A DNA stretch of 64,000 nucleotides from Aaosphaeria pasadenensis (Eukaryota; Ascomycota; Dothideomycetes; Pleosporales). The stretch spans positions 930,001 through 994,000 of the forward strand of contig JAKLMB010000006.1 of NCBI GenBank assembly GCA_022813625.1. The letters run 5' to 3'. A program made the position numbers and the translations under genes. The notes beneath the pieces were generated by a model, which saw only the letters and a list, made by a program, of their open reading frames with translations, did not search any database and was not told the origin of the DNA. Below are positions 12,160-21,424 of this stretch, one piece after another; position 1 is the stretch's first letter; each line of letters starts with the position of its first letter.

Positions 12160-12432
12160 ACAGGATCTATTGCCGTTTACGGACAGATACGCCACATACA
12201 TGCGTGCTTTTGATGTTGGGGCGTGCACCGTTAGAGTGCCACCCCGCCGGGTATGGACGTAGGTGAACCACAGCTTGTCGTTTCTATCCTGGAAGTCTTG
12301 GCTTTCGAAGATCGTATGTTATCTTCGCTCTTGAGGTGACCTTGCTAGCTGTTGGTGCGTATTGTTATGCTTATGCTCTAAACCGAGACACGCTGTGGCT
12401 TCCTCTTCTTCTGAGACGCTCCTGTCTCCGCC
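12160..12432. other. convergent intergenic spacer
   Basis: The 3' flanks of the esterase (plus) and the unknown gene (minus). Nothing else recognised. Confidence 0.5.
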
Positions 12433-13107
12433 CTATATTGCAAGCTCCGTCAAGTTCAAGTCAGTTCTTTTAAAAATAAGACTGTCGATTTCCATGCATA
12501 CAGCGCTTTTCAGGGCGCAGTAGTCGTCAGATCCGATATTGGGTTGCGGCCAAGCGATTGGCCCGAAGTGAAAGGATGGATTATTTCGAGCAACAATCTC
12601 GATTATTTTGAACAGTTGCTGGGTCTCTAGACAATAGCCATACATTCCGTCTCCAAGGAAGTCGTGTCCAACCCATCTATCGAAGAAGCGTTTGGTGCGA
12701 CCGTGGAGCCGGAGTGACCGCATATGAAGGGTTATGCTGCACTCGTGACGATTGAAGCACTGACGCGCCAGTACAATGAGGTCTCGTAGGATAGACTGTA
12801 ACTCGGTATAGTTAGGACCTGCAGGTGTGGGGGTCGAGCCGGCGGCCGCCCGGTAGGTGAAGAGGGGACTCTGTTCCACGTTACTGCAATCCAGTGGTGT
12901 AGCATTACGAGTCACAAGTCGCACAGCATCTGGCATCAAGGCTGGTGGTGGCGGTTGAGGGGCTGATCCTGTCAGGAAAGCCCGTTCTGACATCGGGGGT
13001 CCGGCCCGTTTGGCGTCGTTCTGTCGGGCCGTGCTGGGCTCGTTCCCATTGGTCGGCGTGTCCTTCCGAGCAATAGACGTCGTTTCTTCCAAGCTCGTTT
13101 CCTTCAT
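12433..13107 (-). CDS. hypothetical protein, 224 residues
   Basis: A single-exon frame from the ATG at 13107. I do not recognise the family. The N-terminal third is polar and proline-rich (SAPQPPPPALMP). The C-terminal half looks folded: a helical stretch ELQSILRDLIVLARQCF, then a Trp/Gly-rich region (RFFDRWVGHDFLGDGMYGYC) and IAWPQPNIGSDDYCALKSAVC. It lacks signal peptide and membrane segments. A TATA-like element lies 264 bp upstream at 13371-13377, which would give a leader of roughly 230 nt. The frame remains open upstream to about 13209, but without an ATG. It lies tail-to-tail with the esterase. It may be a lineage-specific protein. Confidence 0.55.
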   Translation of the reverse strand: MKETSLEETTSIARKDTPTNGNEPSTARQNDAKRAGPPMSERAFLTGSAPQPPPPALMPDAVRLVTRNATPLDCSNVEQSPLFTYRAAAGSTPTPAGPNYTELQSILRDLIVLARQCFNRHECSITLHMRSLRLHGRTKRFFDRWVGHDFLGDGMYGYCLETQQLFKIIEIVARNNPSFHFGPIAWPQPNIGSDDYCALKSAVCMEIDSLIFKRTDLNLTELAI

Positions 13108-13370
13108 GATGATTACACCTATATTGGAGTGGATCAAGAGCACAATTCTGGGTTTCTTTTTTTTCCCTGGCTGCAAATGGCAGTTGGTGCGTCGGCAGAC
13201 GATTCCCACACGTCAGAATCTGCACGCGCTGTGACTGACTGCTATTTCTGGGCAAAGGGTGTCGCTGGATGTTCTGGCAATGCGTTGTACGCCTGCGTGC
13301 ACGGTTTTCGAAGTAGAAATTGGAAGCAAAGGAGTCAAAGTGATCAATATAGAGAAGAGTAGAAGCCACA

Positions 13371-13377
13371 TTTTATA
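13371..13377 (-). promoter_or_regulatory. TATA-box-like element
   Basis: TATAAAA on the minus strand, in the context GCTATAAAATG, 264 bp upstream of the ATG at 13107. It is a reasonable core promoter for the 224-residue gene. Confidence 0.4.
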
Positions 13378-13521
13378 GCATTGAATATTTCGCCCTAATC
13401 AGAGAACCAAGGTACACTATGTTGAACGTTCCGATGAACTGGTCCGCACTTGCCAACCGTTCAGCAATGCATAGCTTTGCACAACAGCGACGTTGGACTA
13501 CCCAAATCAATATTTCAGCAA

Positions 13522-14139
13522 TTAACCCCAGTACGGACTAAAACCCTCCATTAGGCCCAGGATTTGCTGGCGAATCGCTTCATCTTGAATGTTGCCAGGA
13601 ATGCTAGCAATTATCAGTACGCCTAACTTCCAAGCATATGGATCAAGATGGGGAGCCGGAATGTTGGAATGACTCACGTTACTTCGCGCGGATTTGGAGT
13701 GCCGTTAAGTACATATCCAAGTACTGGTATACTTCTACGAACATAAGGAGAGCCTTTGAGCCACACCATCTCAGAGCGCAGGTTCGCCTCAGGATCGTGC
13801 GCCACATAGCAGCAGTCTGGAGGACTGTTAGATATAAATGCCAACAACAGCGCTGTACCGCAGTCCTAGGAACAAGTAGCTTACCAATATGATGTAGAAT
13901 TACGATCATTCCGATATGAGAAGATTGGTCAAAATTGTATAGCGAGTTTATAGCTTCAGATACGCGCCCTCCTGCAGTCCTGATGACCCGGGTGGAATTG
14001 TCTTGAAGGTTGACATGGCGAGACGGATCGAATTCAGGTCGTGCTTCATTACACGCAACTAGATACTATCAGTAGCTTTCCGGCTGTGGATGAATACGAA
14101 GAGTCTACCAATCACTAGAATTCCATTGGAAGATGACAT
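13522..14139 (-). CDS. compact beta-carbonic-anhydrase-like protein
   Basis: Four short exons (14139-14109, 14058-13885, 13816-13678, 13603-13522) join in frame to 141 residues. No single open frame shows the gene. The spliced protein carries the beta-carbonic anhydrase (PF00484) zinc site: Cys13 in ACNEAR, then His67 and Cys70 in HHIDC, 54 residues apart as in the short Cab-type enzymes. The conserved RxAGGR loop is present (RTAGGRVSEA, 37-46). One key residue differs: the family motif C-x-D-x-R is C-N-E-A-R, so the aspartate that helps bind water is glutamate (Glu15). The family hydrates CO2 to bicarbonate in the cytoplasm, but family members with altered sites also exist, so activity is uncertain. 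The protein starts almost directly at the first core strand; an additional 5' exon cannot be excluded. Confidence 0.75.
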
Positions 14140-16244
14140 GCTCACGCTCTCGATTGTTACTAGAGTTTGTGGAATGGTGAAAGGGGAGTCCAATACAACA
14201 ACAATGCAAGAGAATCGCTTCTTGTGTAGTCAGTAGTGTGCAGACGCTCTCATAGATCAATTTATACGTGTCCAGAAAGGTAGAACAAAAGTCCGCGGGC
14301 TCTCAGATTACTAACAGCATGTCCGTACAGCTGTCTCTTCGTCTGATCTCTCGTCTTGCTGACCTCTCCGAGCAAGACCGATCTTTTCAAGCAAGCCTAG
14401 AATGTTTGAGGCTTGCATACTTGTTGATAAATGGAAGAAGAAATTTCGCTAGGCAATGATATATGTTTGCCCACCTCAGGCGGATGGGCGTAATTTGCTA
14501 TTGCGCTTCCCGTAGGTCCAATCACTTTTCGCTACAACCTCTGATCGACAGAGAATTGGGGGCTCGGATTGAAGACCGAGGATTCCCTAATTGTGCGCAC
14601 AGGCGTTGGTGTGAGGGATCTGATTTGCATCAGGTTTTCATGATGTTCAGACACATCACAGAGAGCGTGCCGCAATGAGGCGGGTCCCAAGGCTTCGGAT
14701 GTACGAGGTTCCGTCTTGTAGCAATCGCAGATGCTACAAGTTCTCTGGACAAGGCCTGCTCGGCACAGGGCGCGCATAATGAGAATAGCCAACAAAATCT
14801 AAAGGGCCACGGTGCCTGGAATAGGAAGTATGTGATGATCGGTCGTTCTGCGCGGCTGAAATCGTGATTGGCACGGAGAAAGGGGACCAGCTAGTCGGTT
14901 ATTCGGGTCACTCGCTTCGTATGGTCGACGTCTTCGATTCCGGTTGCAAGCCACCATCCAGCAGGGAGCCTGTGGATCGAGAGTCTTCATACACTATCAT
15001 TTTCAATCTATTAGGATGCGACCAGTCGAACTGCAGGTTTCACCGGTGAACAAACATCTCGAAGACTTGACTGCCAGGGCTGAATGAACGCTATAGGGTG
15101 GTGCCACGCAGTTAGAGTCGTTATAGGCCATGAAATGGAAACAATACCAGGCCCACGGCAAAAGGAAGACCCCCAGATCGTCTCAAACATCTTATGAGCA
15201 ATACGATAGGATTCCCAAGGATCGCTGATAGCTACCTGCCTGAAGTGGAGAACGGTTGGAGCAACGTCAGTATTGATCTCCACTCATTTCTGATTGTAAA
15301 AATAGGCGAAGCGTTTCGCAAGGCATAATCAACTCTTACGCGCGCGCAGCATTTCCTCATTCGAGTCGTAGCGTGAGTGACGATTGCGCTGCGCGCGGTT
15401 GGTGAAACTACCTTGCAGATAGGGCGGGGCCCTCACGCTTGGCTGCACCAAGCGATGTTTGTTTGATTCTCGTACTCGTAGTCTCGTACGCCCGAAAGGT
15501 CGCGGATGATGATTTATATTAGGAATGATGCGCACAATTCGTCGAAGGAGGCCAAAGTTTTTCTCCAATGACAAACTCGAAGAGCTGGAAGAGGAGGGTA
15601 AAGAGAGAGAGAAGCATCATTGCGTAGTGGTGACACGGTCGGGGTGAGGTACAGATGATCAGGCAGTTAAATATCTCTTCATCTGGCCTCGCCGTTCATG
15701 TTCCATCGAGATCGTGAAGGGATTGTGACGAAGGAATGGCGTCACGCTGCGGTGATGGCAGCGTGGCTGTACTCACGTAAGATGGCAAGAGCCTGGCCGA
15801 GGATCAAAACTGTACCTGCATCAACATGATTAACCTGTCCAAGATATCTTGGTCGAATCGGCCCATGATCTCACGGAGACACTGTCCGGAGCAAATCATG
15901 GGTACCTATATTCGGCAAAAGCAACGGCTAGCTCGTTTCGGATCTCCTTCAAGTAAAATAGCTTTTCAACCCGTTGACAAAAATTCGGAAGTACTAGCGC
16001 ATTCAAATTTGGATGCATTGCACAAAACAAGCTATTGTGTGATGCCGGTTTGACTTTTGTAAGTCTGCTAATATTAGCATGATTAAGTCACGAAAGAGCT
16101 GTGCGTTCTCTTCAGTAGAGTAATCTCTACATGCATACCTTCTACCATCGGCGGCTAGTCACTGTACGGTACTGGGTGCACTCAAAAGAGCCAGAGGCAG
16201 TATTTGCAAAATTGAAAGAGGCGATTTACCGGCAACCCGTCGTG
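14140..16244. other. gene-poor region
   Basis: About 2.1 kb without a recognisable gene. A minus-strand frame at 15011-15283 contains a protein-like run (DPWESYRIAHKMFETIWG), and short frames lie at 14268-14678 and 15329-15574. None has an ATG, splice partners or family features that I can defend. Decayed coding sequence is possible. Confidence 0.4.
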
Positions 16245-17129
16245 TCATGTTGCTCCACCGTGGATTGTGTCCGCACGAACCCTGGATTCCACGGATCGAA
16301 GATTGCTAGAAGGCATACCAGGGTCGGCCATTGAATCTGAAGTAACAGTAGAATTCTGGCCATGATGTTCCAACACAGGATACGCCGGTGGTCCTGCTCT
16401 GGCTATGTCTTCTCTCGAGATAGTTCGAAGTGGGACTGTTAACTCAGACGAAGTCTGTTGTATGTCGCATTGTCTGTTAGATGGGACAGACGCGCTGGCA
16501 CCAGAATGATATGGGGGTGGAGGCTCGCCATTCTCGTCAAGTCCTTCCTCACGTCGAATGATAGAAATTGTTTGATTATGCCTCCAAGCACCATGTACCC
16601 ATCGCCGTGTGTTGACCCAACCATCGAGATCCCTTGCAAGCGCAGTTTGACCACTGAGACGCATCTGCTCTTTTTGCCTTTTCCTCCGTTTTCGAATCCA
16701 CCATAATCCGACCGCAAGGACCGCTCCAAAGCCAGCAAGGATCAAGAAGTAGTAATTGAACGCACTCTCGTTTCGCTCTTGGTTTGAGTTCGGCTGGGTT
16801 TCTGTACTAGACAGTGGGAACAGATGGCTGGGAGGTTGGTCAGTCTCGCGGATGGTTGATATCGAAGAAGTAGAATTGGTGTTCAAAAATGTGGTGGAGA
16901 GAGTTGTCAATATCGATAAATGAGGAGGAGGAGGAGCAGTGGTCGTGGGACTGGGCGTAACAATGGTCGTTGCAAAAGGTGTGGTGGTTGAAGATATCGT
17001 TGATAATGTAGGGGCTGTTAACTGAGCATGCGCGTGGGGTAGTGTAGCAGAGATCAAGAGGATAGCAAATATCCATAGGCCCTGCTTATCCCAGCCAGTC
17101 TGGAGGAAATCCACGACAGCAGATATCAT
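16245..17129 (-). CDS. single-pass membrane protein with PPxY motifs
   Basis: A single-exon type I membrane protein of 294 residues. It has an N-terminal signal peptide (hydrophobic core LWIFAILLISA, probable cleavage after AHA near residue 35). A Ser/Thr/Pro-rich, probably O-glycosylated ectodomain runs to about residue 124. One transmembrane helix (about 125-145, from YYFLILAGF) is followed by a basic stop-transfer RKRRKR. The cytoplasmic tail carries two PPxY-type motifs, PPPPY near 203-207 and a later GPPAY, which are ligands for WW domains such as those of Rsp5. The ATG at 17129 was chosen because it directly precedes the signal peptide. The architecture resembles Mid2/Wsc-like sensors without a WSC domain; the exact family is unknown. 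Confidence 0.72.
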   Translation of the reverse strand: MISAVVDFLQTGWDKQGLWIFAILLISATLPHAHAQLTAPTLSTISSTTTPFATTIVTPSPTTTAPPPPHLSILTTLSTTFLNTNSTSSISTIRETDQPPSHLFPLSSTETQPNSNQERNESAFNYYFLILAGFGAVLAVGLWWIRKRRKRQKEQMRLSGQTALARDLDGWVNTRRWVHGAWRHNQTISIIRREEGLDENGEPPPPYHSGASASVPSNRQCDIQQTSSELTVPLRTISREDIARAGPPAYPVLEHHGQNSTVTSDSMADPGMPSSNLRSVESRVRADTIHGGAT

Positions 17130-17728
17130 GATCAAGAGTATCTCCCGCTGACTACCGATGAAGGAGACGGCGAGCCGGAAGCTCCGCGCATTGGTGCGTG
17201 TGTAAGAAGGGAAAGGGAACGGTGGAGGGTAGAACTCAGACCATGACCACGAGATACGACAATCAGTCGAGTCTCACAGCAATTAATGGCGAGATTGGCG
17301 ATTGTAGATGAGGGAGAGAGCAATAGATAAGGTTGTAATACTTCGTATCAAACATCCGATCGACGGTGACGAGAGACAGGGTCTGGATGGTTGCGCACTG
17401 ATCGGCAATGGAAACTTCCGCATCTGGGATGACCGGGGAAGGAAGTCATCGCTTCTCCGCTTGCTCCGACAAAAGGCACGCCAACGCCATACAAGGTACC
17501 ATATTACCAATACCATAACACGCCAAGCGAAGCGTTCCTGTTGAAAGTTTATTAATCATTCACCTTGGACGATCTACTTATTATACGAGTGCCTACCTGG
17601 TCATAACTTTAGAACCTTGATGGTTCGTACGAAATTCTAGTACATTACTTTACTCGCACTTCATCCGCGCGCGTCTTTCAACTTCCACCACCACCCCTCC
17701 TCCTCATCCAGTACGGTTACCTCTCACC
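17130..17728. promoter_or_regulatory. divergent intergenic region
   Basis: About 600 bp separate the membrane protein (minus) from TFB5 (plus). A C/T-rich tract at 17680-17728 immediately precedes the TFB5 start. No other gene seen. Confidence 0.5.
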
Positions 17729-18067
17729 ATGGTCAAGGCCGTCAAGGGTAAGCCCCCTCTCTCCGTGTTTATATCATTCCCTCGAGACTCGCACTTCTGA
17801 CACAATCAACCAGGCACCCTCGTCAAGTGTGACGCATCCATCAAAGCCATGCTGGTGGACATTGACAGCAAACGAAACAACGAATTCATCATCGAAGATC
17901 TCGACGAGGAGCATGTACTTGTCAAGGAAACGAAGGTCAAGGAATTGAAACAGCTGCTACAATCGGTAAAGGCTCCAGGCGATATATTCTCGAGTGGTGG
18001 CTAATGGCATTATACGCAGATGTTGAAGGAACGACTCAAAGAACCCGAAAGCTCGGATTCAGAATAA
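17729..18067 (+). CDS. TFB5: TFIIH subunit TFB5
   Basis: Three exons (17729-17747, 17814-17965, 18020-18067) encode a 72-residue protein. It aligns with Tfb5/p8/TTD-A, the smallest subunit of general transcription and repair factor IIH. Landmarks are MVKAVKGTLVKCD, then KAMLVDID, a central FIIEDLDEEHVLVK and a C-terminal helix before an acidic end (SSDSE). Tfb5 stabilises the p52/Tfb2 subunit and stimulates XPB/Ssl2 in nucleotide excision repair. The start has a good context (CACCATGG). The gene is easily missed because every exon is under 160 nt. It ends 117 bp from the stop codon of the convergent GFA-fold gene. Confidence 0.9.
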
Positions 18068-18183
18068 CATGCTAAGGTATCTCGCAGAGCCTCACGGCTC
18101 ATCTGCTTATGCCACGCTGTATCCCCCGTGTCCGACGGGTACTTCCTCCATCGCCGCTTCACGAATTGCCTCTCCACACTCGT

Positions 18184-18747
18184 TTACTTGGTCTCCTTCT
18201 GTGCGGCACCCTCGACGGCATGAATCCAAGGTGCGCGGCTGCGGGTGAAGAGCTCTGCGCCCGCCTTGTAGTTGTTGATCGCGTCAGCATCGTCGAGAGT
18301 TCCGACCTATAAAAGGATCAGCGGATGTGGCTGTCAAGAGGCAAAGATGGTTTTGTTACTTTAAGGACCACGAGGCCTGGGAAGGATGCACCACCACGCC
18401 ACAAGGTGGATCCGCAATCACCGCTACACAATAATTAGAGCAAGCGCAAACCCTCTGTCTTGTATTCTCTCACCAGAAATAGTTGTCGATCACATTCCCG
18501 CTGTCTGCCTTGACACTAAACGTCTTGGGCGTGCCCTTGGTGACCTTGAGGCCGCTTTCTGCGTATATAGCATTGACACTGTAGGTACCTCCGCCAATCT
18601 TTCGGCAGTCAAGGCAGTGGCAAAGAGCCTAAGAGAAACATATCAGTCCAGGAATCATCCATCTTGGGGTATGCGGACCTGAACGTGGGGCTGTCCTTCG
18701 ATGGTGTATCGAATGTTTGCGCAGAAGCAACCGCCTTCTTGAGCCAT
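18184..18747 (-). CDS. GFA/CENP-V-fold zinc protein
   Basis: Four exons (18747-18679, 18628-18474, 18423-18360, 18306-18184) encode 136 residues. The protein matches the GFA (glutathione-dependent formaldehyde-activating enzyme)/CENP-V fold, PF04828. Zinc-ligand cysteines appear in order: CFC near the N-terminus (GGCFCANIRY), CHCLDC at the start of exon 2, and CGDCGS formed across the second junction. The C-terminus reads ELFTRSRAPWIH, typical of fungal members. True GFA activity is doubtful for most of this large family, so the role is best stated as a putative small-molecule or glutathione-adduct binder. It is convergent with TFB5. Confidence 0.88.
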
Positions 18748-19773
18748 GGCGAAGAATCAATGGGTTAATTGTGGAGTTAAGAGAGGTGAGAATGGGCGGT
18801 GTGCACGAGGATTTTTGTTTGTGATGGGGAGTCGAGTGGTAGAGCTGTCATGTCGGCGCTTTAACGGGCTTCTTATACCAGAAGAGCTTTCGAATACCCC
18901 GCTGTTGCCGACCCTGCTCGTACCTCGTACACGCTGCAGAGTATGGCCAGATTTCCCCTCTCTGATCCTTAGCGCCAGAAGGAGATCTATTTGAGGAATC
19001 AGTCACCCGAGGCCGATACGTCGGTGATTAAGACATCTAACTCGGTCGCTAGGATCCGCAAGGTTGGTGGCTAGGGCTTGATAGCTCGGTCTTGACAACG
19101 TACACCGACAGAACGAGGCTTGTGTTACCCCACGGTGCATCTGTGGGTTAGAGCAACGATTTCGAATAGTGAATAAGCTACATTCATTCACAACAATGGC
19201 TGCGGAATAAATTAAATATTCAAAAGTGGTAGGGAAAGGTGTGAATATGTATTTGGGAACTCCTGAACCTGACCTAATGCACTCCCAAACATGGTGCGTA
19301 GCAGAATTTTTGGAGTGCTAGTCCGAGGTAGCTTGCAAAAGAAAGCCTATGCCAACACAAAAGTCAATACCTTTATTAGGCAAATTACATCACGGAGTAC
19401 ATATAGGAAGGAAAATCAATGTCTTCTGCCACAAGTGAAAAGATGGATCAATATATGACGTAGCCTGTCCCTGCATAAGTGAATGATGCATCAAGCATTC
19501 TTCCACGTGCTCTTCCCTATTTGTAGGCTGGCCTAATGGAGAATGATGTGACACGTGACCGTGTGTCCCCCGCGCGCTTGGTAGGCGCGTAGTCAGATCT
19601 GGGGTCTGTCGCATCAAAGAAATATTTCCAGCCTATTTATACCGACATTGTAGTGCTGAAACCCCTTCACATCTCTTCACATCTCTTCACATCTGATAAA
19701 ATTCGATGCTGAGGCTTGCTACGTGATATTCGGCTGCATCGGATCCTGAATCGATAAAGCCAATCCTCTCCCA
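18748..19773. other. intergenic region
   Basis: About 1 kb with no gene. It contains a TACTCCGTA-family word (CACGGAGTAC, 19391-19400) and three 10-bp direct repeats (TTCACATCTC) at 19666-19694, just upstream of the Cys/His-rich gene. Confidence 0.5.
19666..19694 (+). repeat. three 10-bp direct repeats
   Basis: TTCACATCTC occurs three times in tandem (the last copy lacks the final C), about 80 bp upstream of the ATG at 19774. It may simply be a slippage repeat, but the position is within the promoter or leader. Confidence 0.75.
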
Positions 19774-20396
19774 ATGTCCACAAACGTGTGGGATCAAATG
19801 GGCTACGTCCCTCCCCGGGGCCAATGCAATTTCAAGCAAACCATGATATCCACACGATGCCCCTGTCTACGGTTCATGCTCCATCCACTAAAGGTTGTCC
19901 TGGTCTCAAATATCATAAATGAATCAAAATGCTGACACGTCTGCAGAGCTCTTCGAGCTACGAATGTGATGGGTGCAGTCACCATGCATCTTTTCATTCC
20001 ATGGAGAACAAACACGAGGATGAGGTTCGCAAGCGCTGGGAGAACGAGGCCAAAGAGAAGCAGGAGCAGGAGGAATTCGTCGCGGATCATCCGCGCAAAC
20101 GAACTCGCTTGATAGAGTATCGCAACAAATCTAGTAGCTCGTCCAACTCCCGTTCTCTTGGTAGCCACGCACTGGTCCAAGATGAATTGGAAGCACTTCG
20201 AGTCGAAGCGGCAATCGAAGCTGTTGAATCCATTGAAGCCATCGAAGCGTTCAAGGCTGGACCCAGTAGAACGAGACCAAAGCCGAAAAGAGGGGGTGCC
20301 AGATCATCCGGGACTAGAGGTGCAGCGACGCGTGCGAAAGAGAGGGTGACGGAGATTATCGACGATGAGGATGATGGAGATGGGCTTTACAGATGA
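19774..20396 (+). CDS. Cys/His-rich conserved fungal protein, unknown function
   Basis: Two exons (19774-19893, 19947-20396; 53-nt intron) encode 189 residues. The N-terminal third has regularly placed cysteines and histidines: QCNF near residue 18, RCPCLRF near 29-34, then across the splice ECDGCSHHASFH. That could form one or two zinc sites. A charged helical segment follows (KRWENEAKEKQEQEE), then a lysine/arginine-rich stretch (HPRKRTR) and an acidic end (DDEDDGDG), suggesting a nuclear protein. Exon 1 is certain in frame and its reading (STNVWDQMGYVPP) looks conserved rather than random. I cannot name a family. It is convergent with, and overlaps by about 10 bp, the uncertain frame on the minus strand. 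Confidence 0.7.
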
Positions 20397-21344
20397 TCCG
20401 TCGAGCGCCTGGCGGTGTGGTCGCAGCCATTTCTTTTAGCATAACCGATACCCAAGCTTCTTTGTATACCTTTTTTTAACATCAGAGCCATTATACCTTC
20501 ACCGAGGACTACTGAAATTAACTCCATTGTTTGAGCCATCAGTGGATTTAGAAGATCTATGTCTTCCTTTCCAGAACACATCCATTTTGCAATACCCCGG
20601 GCTTGAGCATGGAGTTGTCTTTGAGCCGTAGACAAATTACGTAGGAGCAAAGCTACTACATCTACGGCCTCGAGATATGACCAACACGGGGCGATCCTAT
20701 ACCCCAATAGAACCATTCGTCTTGCCATGGTACTAGTACCAATTTGCCAGCATATTCTATTCCAATCCCAGTAACATATACATTGTCCTTCTTCTCGAAG
20801 ATCCTGATCGCCGCAATTCTGTCTCGTACATCCACGATAATGGCCAAGACGTTTATTGGGTAGATCGTATCATTGTCGTTATGATCGTGCCACGAGAAGG
20901 TCAAGTTCTCATTGAGCCGTTTAGTCTGTAACATTTCAGCTTCATAGTCATTTCGTGGATCTGACAATCTACCTTTGCCTTGAATATCTCAATGATTTCA
21001 GTCTCGTCGATTTCAACATCAGCGGCTTTGTTCCATTCAATCTTCTCAACGTCCAGTGGAATCGGAATAAAGATTTTGGCAACGCAAACAACGGCGAGGA
21101 GGTCAGGTTATGAAAGCGCGCAGGCGCCCAAGGCTATCAGCTAGTCTTTGGTAAATATTAGCTAGGATCCATTAGAGACATGCGTACATACTGATAGAGT
21201 ATTCGAAACACACTGCTGCCCCGCGTGCCTGCCTTCCGCAGCCAAGTACAGTGATCCGTGCACAAGCTTCAACATCCATTGGGAATTCACAAGATTCCTC
21301 AACCACCTTATTACAATCTCACGTTCGCTGCAAGTGCTGCGCAT
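20387..21344 (-). pseudogene. uncertain or decayed multi-exon gene
   Basis: Several minus-strand segments read like real protein but do not join cleanly. A start at 21344 opens MRSTCSEREIVIRWL and runs to a possible donor near 21192. A second block (about 21090-20975) reads IPLDVEKIEWNKA and ends in FKAK. A 47-nt GT-AG intron then joins it to TKRLNENLTFSW and continues to about 20742. A last block in another frame (AVDVVALLLRNLS, from about 20670) runs to 20387. The second block has an in-frame stop just upstream with no good acceptor, and the final junction needs a weak 71-nt intron. This is either a gene with unusual splicing or one broken by frameshifts. I do not recognise the family. Its start lies only 80 bp from the MED1 start. 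Confidence 0.35.
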
Positions 21345-21424
21345 ACCGCGCACTACGACAATAGTTATCTATATAATTATAAAGAACAATTCTGAAGCTC
21401 AACCAAGCGAGATCAACCGCCACG

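Noticed and set aside
13108..13369. A minus-strand run with an ID..DSF..N pattern like the start of glutamine amidotransferases
   Set aside because: The frame has only a GTG, with a stop just before it, and the similarity ends after about 16 residues. It overlaps the probable leader of the 224-residue gene, so chance is more likely.
15011..15283. A minus-strand segment with protein-like sequence
   Set aside because: It has no ATG and no acceptable splice partners, and I could not match it to a family.
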